Positions 6,770-9,553 of a stretch of DNA of 9,553 nt are shown here, piece after piece. The notes beneath the pieces were generated by a model. It saw only the letters and a program-made list of their open reading frames with translations, did no database searches and was not told the origin of the DNA. The stretch's first letter is position 1. The number at the start of each line of letters is the position of its first letter. The position numbers were made by a program, and so were the translations under genes. Source of the DNA: Paracoccaceae bacterium (lineage in GTDB: Bacteria > Pseudomonadota > Alphaproteobacteria > Rhodobacterales > Rhodobacteraceae); NCBI GenBank assembly GCA_011525185.1, contig WTIQ01000231.1, positions 1-9,553 of the forward strand. The letters run 5' to 3'.

Positions 6770-8064
6770 TGCGCTTTTTATTCGTTCTCTACTGCGTATT
6801 TGCCACCCAAGTTTGGGCCGCAACAGATATTCAAACCCTTCGATCACCTGCGGGTGTGACTGCTTGGCTTGTTGAGGACCGCAATATTCCCTTCGTTGCC
6901 CTTGAGATGAGGTTCAAAGGAGGCTCTGCCATCGATCCTGCTGATAAATCTGGAGCGACAAACCTGATGATGGCGCTGTTGGAAGAAGGCTCAGGAGAGA
7001 TGGATGCTCAGGCTTTTACCACCGCTAAGGAGACGCTGGCCGCGAACTTTTCATATGACTCCTATCAAGATGCTGTGACAGTTTCAGCGCGGTTTTTAAC
7101 CGAAAACAGGGAAGAGGCGCTTTCCCTCTTGCGCCAGTCGATAGTTTCACCACGTTTTGAAGACAGTGCTCTTGAGCGGGTGCGCAACCAAGTCATGACG
7201 GGATTGCGCTCGAGTGCAAAGGACCCCGAAGACATTTTGCGAACTGCCTTTAACAGCGAAGCATATGGAGCGCATCCTTATGCCCGTGATGACAGTGGCA
7301 CGTTTGAAACGGTCACTGCGCTCACCCGTGAAGATATGTTTGAAACGCACCGCAATGCTCTTGTAAAAGATCGGGTCTACATCGCAGCCGTTGGCGATAT
7401 TTCTGCAGATGAGCTTGGTCTTTTAATCGACAGGTTACTAGATGGTTTGCCCGAGACGAGTGCGCGCACTTTACCAAAGGAGGCTGATCTTGGCTTGCAA
7501 AGAGGGGTCAAGGTTATTGATTTTCCCGTTCCCCAGTCTGTTGCGCTTTTTGGACATGTTGGAATTGCGCGGGATGATCCAGACTTTTTTGCGGCCTATC
7601 TGCTCAATCAGATTTTTGGTGGAACTGGTTTTGAGAGCCGCTTGATGACAGAAGTGCGCGAAAAACGCGGCTTAACCTATGGAATAAGCACATTTTTAGC
7701 CTCGCGCGAATATGCACAAACTGTGGTGGGCCAATTTGCTAGTGCCAACGATAAAATGGCTGAGGCGTTAAACGTATTGCGCGCAGAATGGAGCAAAATG
7801 GCGCAGCAAGGGGTGAGCGCGGACGAGTTGCAACGCGTGAAAACATATCTGACGGGGGCTTATCCTTTGCGTTTTGATGGGAATGCGGCAATTGCAGGTA
7901 TCCTCGTGGGTATGCAGATGCAGGGCCTTGATCCTAGTTATGTGGTAACGCGAAATGATAAAGTGAATGCGGTGACGCTGGAACAGGCAAATCGCGTTGC
8001 AAAACGTTTGTTCCAACCAGACAAGCTGCGCATATTTGTTGTTGGTCAGCCAGAGGGTCTCTGA
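6766..8064 (+). CDS. Exported M16 family protein without the zinc motif (non-catalytic partner), 432 aa
   Basis: This is the paralogue and likely partner of the preceding peptidase. A signal peptide is visible (MMRFLFVLYCVFATQVWA, cleavage before AATD). Where the catalytic subunit has HFLEH, this protein reads NLMMA: the zinc-binding His, Glu and His are replaced by N66, M69 and A70, so it should not hydrolyse peptides itself. The C-terminal M16 domain keeps REKRGLTYG with R301 and Y305, the R...Y pair that the non-catalytic half of bacterial M16B heterodimers is known to contribute to substrate binding. Length is normal. The ATG at 6766 overlaps the upstream stop as ATGA; the next codon, ATG at 6769, is the alternative start. 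The stop at 8062 lies within a weak A/T-rich hairpin (8062-8082). Confidence 0.9.
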   Translation: MMRFLFVLYCVFATQVWAATDIQTLRSPAGVTAWLVEDRNIPFVALEMRFKGGSAIDPADKSGATNLMMALLEEGSGEMDAQAFTTAKETLAANFSYDSYQDAVTVSARFLTENREEALSLLRQSIVSPRFEDSALERVRNQVMTGLRSSAKDPEDILRTAFNSEAYGAHPYARDDSGTFETVTALTREDMFETHRNALVKDRVYIAAVGDISADELGLLIDRLLDGLPETSARTLPKEADLGLQRGVKVIDFPVPQSVALFGHVGIARDDPDFFAAYLLNQIFGGTGFESRLMTEVREKRGLTYGISTFLASREYAQTVVGQFASANDKMAEALNVLRAEWSKMAQQGVSADELQRVKTYLTGAYPLRFDGNAAIAGILVGMQMQGLDPSYVVTRNDKVNAVTLEQANRVAKRLFQPDKLRIFVVGQPEGL

Positions 8065-8082
8065 AGAATTTCAAATTTTTCA
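8062..8082 (+). terminator. Weak A/T-rich hairpin at the end of the M16 pair
   Basis: TGAAGAATT (8062-8070) can pair with AATTTTTCA (8074-8082), including one G-U pair, around a 3-base loop. The stem is A/U-rich and begins at the stop codon. No clean T-tract follows, so termination here is doubtful, but it lies at the change of functional context between the M16 genes and the ureidoglycine aminohydrolase. Confidence 0.25.
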
Positions 8083-8169
8083 AACGAGTGTTTAGGGCGA
8101 GCTCACCTTGGTCTTTCGTCAAGAGGTGGTAAAATCGCTCTATATTTTTGATCGTTGACAGGAGATTTT

Positions 8170-8991
8170 ATGACAGAGCGCAGGTATTACAGACCAGAGG
8201 GCGGATTGCCGTCTCAAAATGCTATAGTTACTGACAGGGCGATATTTAAAGAGTCCTATGCTGTGATCCCGCGTGGTACAAACAGTGATATTGTCACAAG
8301 TTTCCTCCCCTCTTGGAAGGGTATGCGTATGTGGGTGCTGGCCCGTCCGTTGAGCGGATTTGCCGAAACCTTCAGTCATTATATGGTTGAGTTGAGCAAA
8401 GGCGGCGGCAGCCAAACACCTGAAACGGATCCTTTGGCGCAGTCAGTTCTTTTCGTCGTGGAAGGGGCCATAGGTCTCGTGGTGGAGGATAAAAGCTACC
8501 TTATGGGGGAAGGGGGGTATGCCTATATTCCAGCCGGTGTCCAGTGGAGCATCGAAAACGCAGGGGATGAACCATGCGTCTTTCACTGGGTACGTAAAGC
8601 CTATGTTGAAGCAAAAGGGCTGGATAAGCCTGATGCATTTGTTGTGAATGAAAGTGATATCGAGCCTATCAATATGCCTGATACAGGTGGGAAATGGGCA
8701 ACGACACGATTCGTCGACCCAACGGATATGCGCCATGATATGCACGTCAATATCGTCACGCTTCAGCCTGGAGGCATTATCTCTTTCGCGGAAACCCATG
8801 TGATGGAACATGGGATTTATGTTTTGGAGGGGAAAGCAGTCTATCGCTTAAACCAAGACTGGGTGGAAGTGGAGGCTGGGGATTTCATGTGGCTGCGCTC
8901 ATTTTGTCCTCAGGCCTGCTATGCCGCAGGAGAGCGCCCCTTTCGCTATCTTCTCTATAAAGATGTGAACCGTCATATGAGTTTTTTGTAA
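8170..8991 (+). CDS. allE: (S)-ureidoglycine aminohydrolase, bicupin, 273 aa
   Basis: This enzyme converts (S)-ureidoglycine to (S)-ureidoglycolate with release of ammonia, in the allantoin/ureide branch of purine breakdown. The protein is two cupin domains. The first (about 55-145) lacks a metal-ligand set. The second (about 190-265) has ETHVMEHG with E208, H210 and H214, and Q248 in CPQACY. The spacing of these four equals that of the Mn ligands I recall from Arabidopsis (E235, H237, H241, Q275). Y225 and K264 (in YKDVNR) also match the positions of recalled active-site residues Y252 and K291. The family C-terminus KDVNR is present. Length is close to E. coli AllE (about 261). The ATG at 8170 has AGGAG 5 bases upstream; the frame extends 5 codons further to a TTG at 8155, which is less likely. 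Cytoplasmic. No other allantoin-pathway gene is visible. Alternative: a related bicupin acting on another ureide. Confidence 0.88.
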   Translation: MTERRYYRPEGGLPSQNAIVTDRAIFKESYAVIPRGTNSDIVTSFLPSWKGMRMWVLARPLSGFAETFSHYMVELSKGGGSQTPETDPLAQSVLFVVEGAIGLVVEDKSYLMGEGGYAYIPAGVQWSIENAGDEPCVFHWVRKAYVEAKGLDKPDAFVVNESDIEPINMPDTGGKWATTRFVDPTDMRHDMHVNIVTLQPGGIISFAETHVMEHGIYVLEGKAVYRLNQDWVEVEAGDFMWLRSFCPQACYAAGERPFRYLLYKDVNRHMSFL

Positions 8992-9083
8992 GTTCGACAA
9001 TCATAGGCCTTTGGTTAGAGCGTCCCATCTAGCACCATCACCAGCCCACGTCTGCTTGCCCCTTAGGTAGGCGAGTTCCTCAG

Positions 9084-9095
9084 TTTTAATTAAAA
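9084..9095. promoter_or_regulatory. AT-rich perfect palindrome, possible operator
   Basis: TTTTAATTAAAA is a perfect 12-bp palindrome, extended imperfectly by flanking G/C and A/T (GTTTTAATTAAAAAC). It lies about 40 bases upstream of the candidate -35 box. It could be a regulator site or an AT-rich upstream element. The regulator is not known, and AT-rich palindromes arise easily by chance. Confidence 0.3.
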
Positions 9096-9133
9096 ACTCA
9101 ATATGCATTGGTCTTTATGAAAGAACAAATAGG

Positions 9134-9164
9134 TTGACGAGAGGAAGTCTTTTATTCGTATACT
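9134..9164 (+). promoter_or_regulatory. Candidate sigma70-type promoter for the amidohydrolase gene
   Basis: TTGACG (9134-9139) resembles a -35 box and TATACT (9159-9164) a -10 box, with a 19-base spacer. That spacer is longer than the usual 17, so the promoter would be weak or activator-dependent. Transcription would begin near 9171, leaving a leader of roughly 90 bases before the ATG at 9264. Confidence 0.4.
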
Positions 9165-9220
9165 AACAATACGCCAGCATATTGTGCTTTGCGCGTTTGG
9201 GAGGGAAAAGGAAATCTCCT

Positions 9221-9271
9221 ATGCGTAAAGACGAAGGCGCACTAGACGAGGAGAGTAAAGACGATGGCTGA
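9221..9271 (+). CDS. Possible 16-codon leader ORF overlapping the amidohydrolase start
   Basis: An ATG at 9221 opens a 16-residue frame (MRKDEGALDEESKDDG) ending at TGA 9269-9271. It runs over the amidohydrolase ATG at 9264 in a different frame. AAGGA lies about 8 bases upstream, so it could be translated and couple to or compete with the downstream gene. The peptide is highly charged (D/E/K/R) and has no run of a single amino acid, so it does not look like an attenuator leader. It may equally be chance. Confidence 0.25.
   Translation: MRKDEGALDEESKDDG
9225..9268 (+). repeat. 14-base direct repeat, 30-base period, before the amidohydrolase start
   Basis: GTAAAGACGAAGGC (9225-9238) recurs as GTAAAGACGATGGC (9255-9268) with one mismatch at exactly 30 bases. 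The second copy overlaps the amidohydrolase ATG. The offset is a multiple of 3, so both copies read in the same frame of the short leader ORF. A local duplication that remade the start region, or chance, could explain it. Confidence 0.5.
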
Positions 9272-9553
9272 TGCACCCAAAGATATGCCGCAAGAAGGAC
9301 GCACATTGATCCGCAATATAGGTCTTCTTTTGACAGGTGATCTCGAGGCCCCGATTGCAGATCGAGATTGCATACTTGTCGAAAATGGTGTGATCGTTGG
9401 GTTTGAAACGGGCGATGCGGATCGTGAAATTGATGCCGCTGGTGGATGCGTTGCGCCGGGTCTCATTGACGGGCATTGTCATCCTGTTTTCGGGGATTGG
9501 ACACCACGGCAAAATCAAATCGGTTGGATTGAAATGAACGTCAATGGCGGCGT
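9264..9553 (+). CDS. Amidohydrolase, enamidase-like, cut off by the window edge
   Basis: The visible 96 residues are the N-terminal part of a metal-dependent amidohydrolase of the dihydroorotase/hydantoinase type. IRNIGLLLTGD is the opening beta-sandwich strand. GCVAPGLIDGHCHPVFGDW carries the HxH metal-binding pair (H71, H73). The following DWTPRQNQIGWIE...NGG resembles the equivalent stretch in enamidase of Eubacterium barkeri as I remember it (DYAPRQK ... HGGVTT). Enamidase hydrolyses 1,4,5,6-tetrahydro-6-oxonicotinate in nicotinate fermentation; the substrate here may differ. The rest of the active site (further His residues, catalytic Asp) lies beyond the window. The ATG at 9264 is backed by GAGGAGAG (9248-9255) with 8-base spacing. 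The preceding gene on the same strand is a ureidoglycine aminohydrolase, which suggests a role in ring or ureide nitrogen catabolism. Confidence 0.75.
   Translation, partial: MADAPKDMPQEGRTLIRNIGLLLTGDLEAPIADRDCILVENGVIVGFETGDADREIDAAGGCVAPGLIDGHCHPVFGDWTPRQNQIGWIEMNVNGG

Larger units (their letters stand above)
8992..9263. other. 272-base intergenic region with possible regulatory structure
   Basis: No long gene is seen. Elements in order: a possible imperfect hairpin, CTTGCC (9055-9060) with GGCGAG (9070-9075), which could be a poor terminator for the aminohydrolase gene; a 12-bp perfect palindrome, TTTTAATTAAAA (9084-9095); an 8-bp inverted pair, CAATATGC (9099-9106) and GCATATTG (9177-9184); a candidate promoter between those arms; then a short leader ORF and direct repeats before the amidohydrolase start. 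Its length and content suggest the amidohydrolase has its own regulated promoter. Confidence 0.5.

Noticed and set aside
9011..9022. TTGGTTAGAGCG resembles the D-arm region of bacterial tRNAs.
   Set aside because: No acceptor stem, anticodon arm or T-arm (GGTTCGA-type) sequence follows at the right spacing, so it is neither a tRNA nor a convincing attachment-site remnant.
9219..9518. Open frame of 99 codons on the - strand opposite the amidohydrolase start.
   Set aside because: It lies opposite the intergenic leader and a recognisable + strand amidohydrolase, shows no family motif, and is best explained as an antisense shadow.

Overview
The window reads as a stretch of a moderate-GC alphaproteobacterial chromosome, most likely a marine Rhodobacterales (roseobacter-type) organism. 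This rests on protein character and on the gene order rsmB – heparinase II/III-like – purH – lspA – small lipoprotein – M16 – M16, which I recall as typical of that group; I could not run a database search. All genes lie on the + strand.

Layout. Bases 1-1131 hold the 3' part of rsmB (16S rRNA m5C methyltransferase), whose start lies upstream of the window. Next come a heparinase II/III-like protein (1175-2893), purH (2943-4532), lspA (4534-5007), a 66-residue lipoprotein resembling the N-terminal part of DUF3035 proteins (5054-5254), and two M16 metallopeptidase-family genes (5420-6769 and 6766-8064) that overlap by 4 bases. The first M16 protein keeps the HxxEH zinc site. The second lost it but keeps the R...Y motif, as in heterodimeric processing-peptidase-like pairs. 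Gaps up to the lipoprotein are short (1-50 bases), which suggests co-transcription. A 165-base gap and a hairpin over the Shine-Dalgarno sequence separate the M16 pair from the upstream genes.

A functional boundary falls near 8065. Downstream lies a bicupin (S)-ureidoglycine aminohydrolase (8170-8991) with its metal ligands in place. After a 272-base intergenic region comes the 5' end of an amidohydrolase most like enamidase (9264 to the window end, cut off). These two look like the start of a nitrogen-heterocycle or ureide catabolic locus that continues beyond the window. The intergenic region holds a candidate sigma70-type promoter, an AT-rich palindrome, an 8-bp inverted repeat flanking the promoter, a possible 16-codon leader ORF overlapping the amidohydrolase start, and a 14-base direct repeat.

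How the genes relate: rsmB, purH and lspA are housekeeping (ribosome modification, last two steps of IMP synthesis, lipoprotein signal-peptide removal). The small lipoprotein beside lspA is a likely LspA substrate. The M16 pair is exported. No RNA genes, insertion sequences, CRISPR arrays or phage genes were seen. I found no clearly new multi-gene system. The points most worth a second look are the short lipoprotein, the sequestered start region of the first M16 gene, and the ureidoglycine aminohydrolase/enamidase-like pair with its structured leader.
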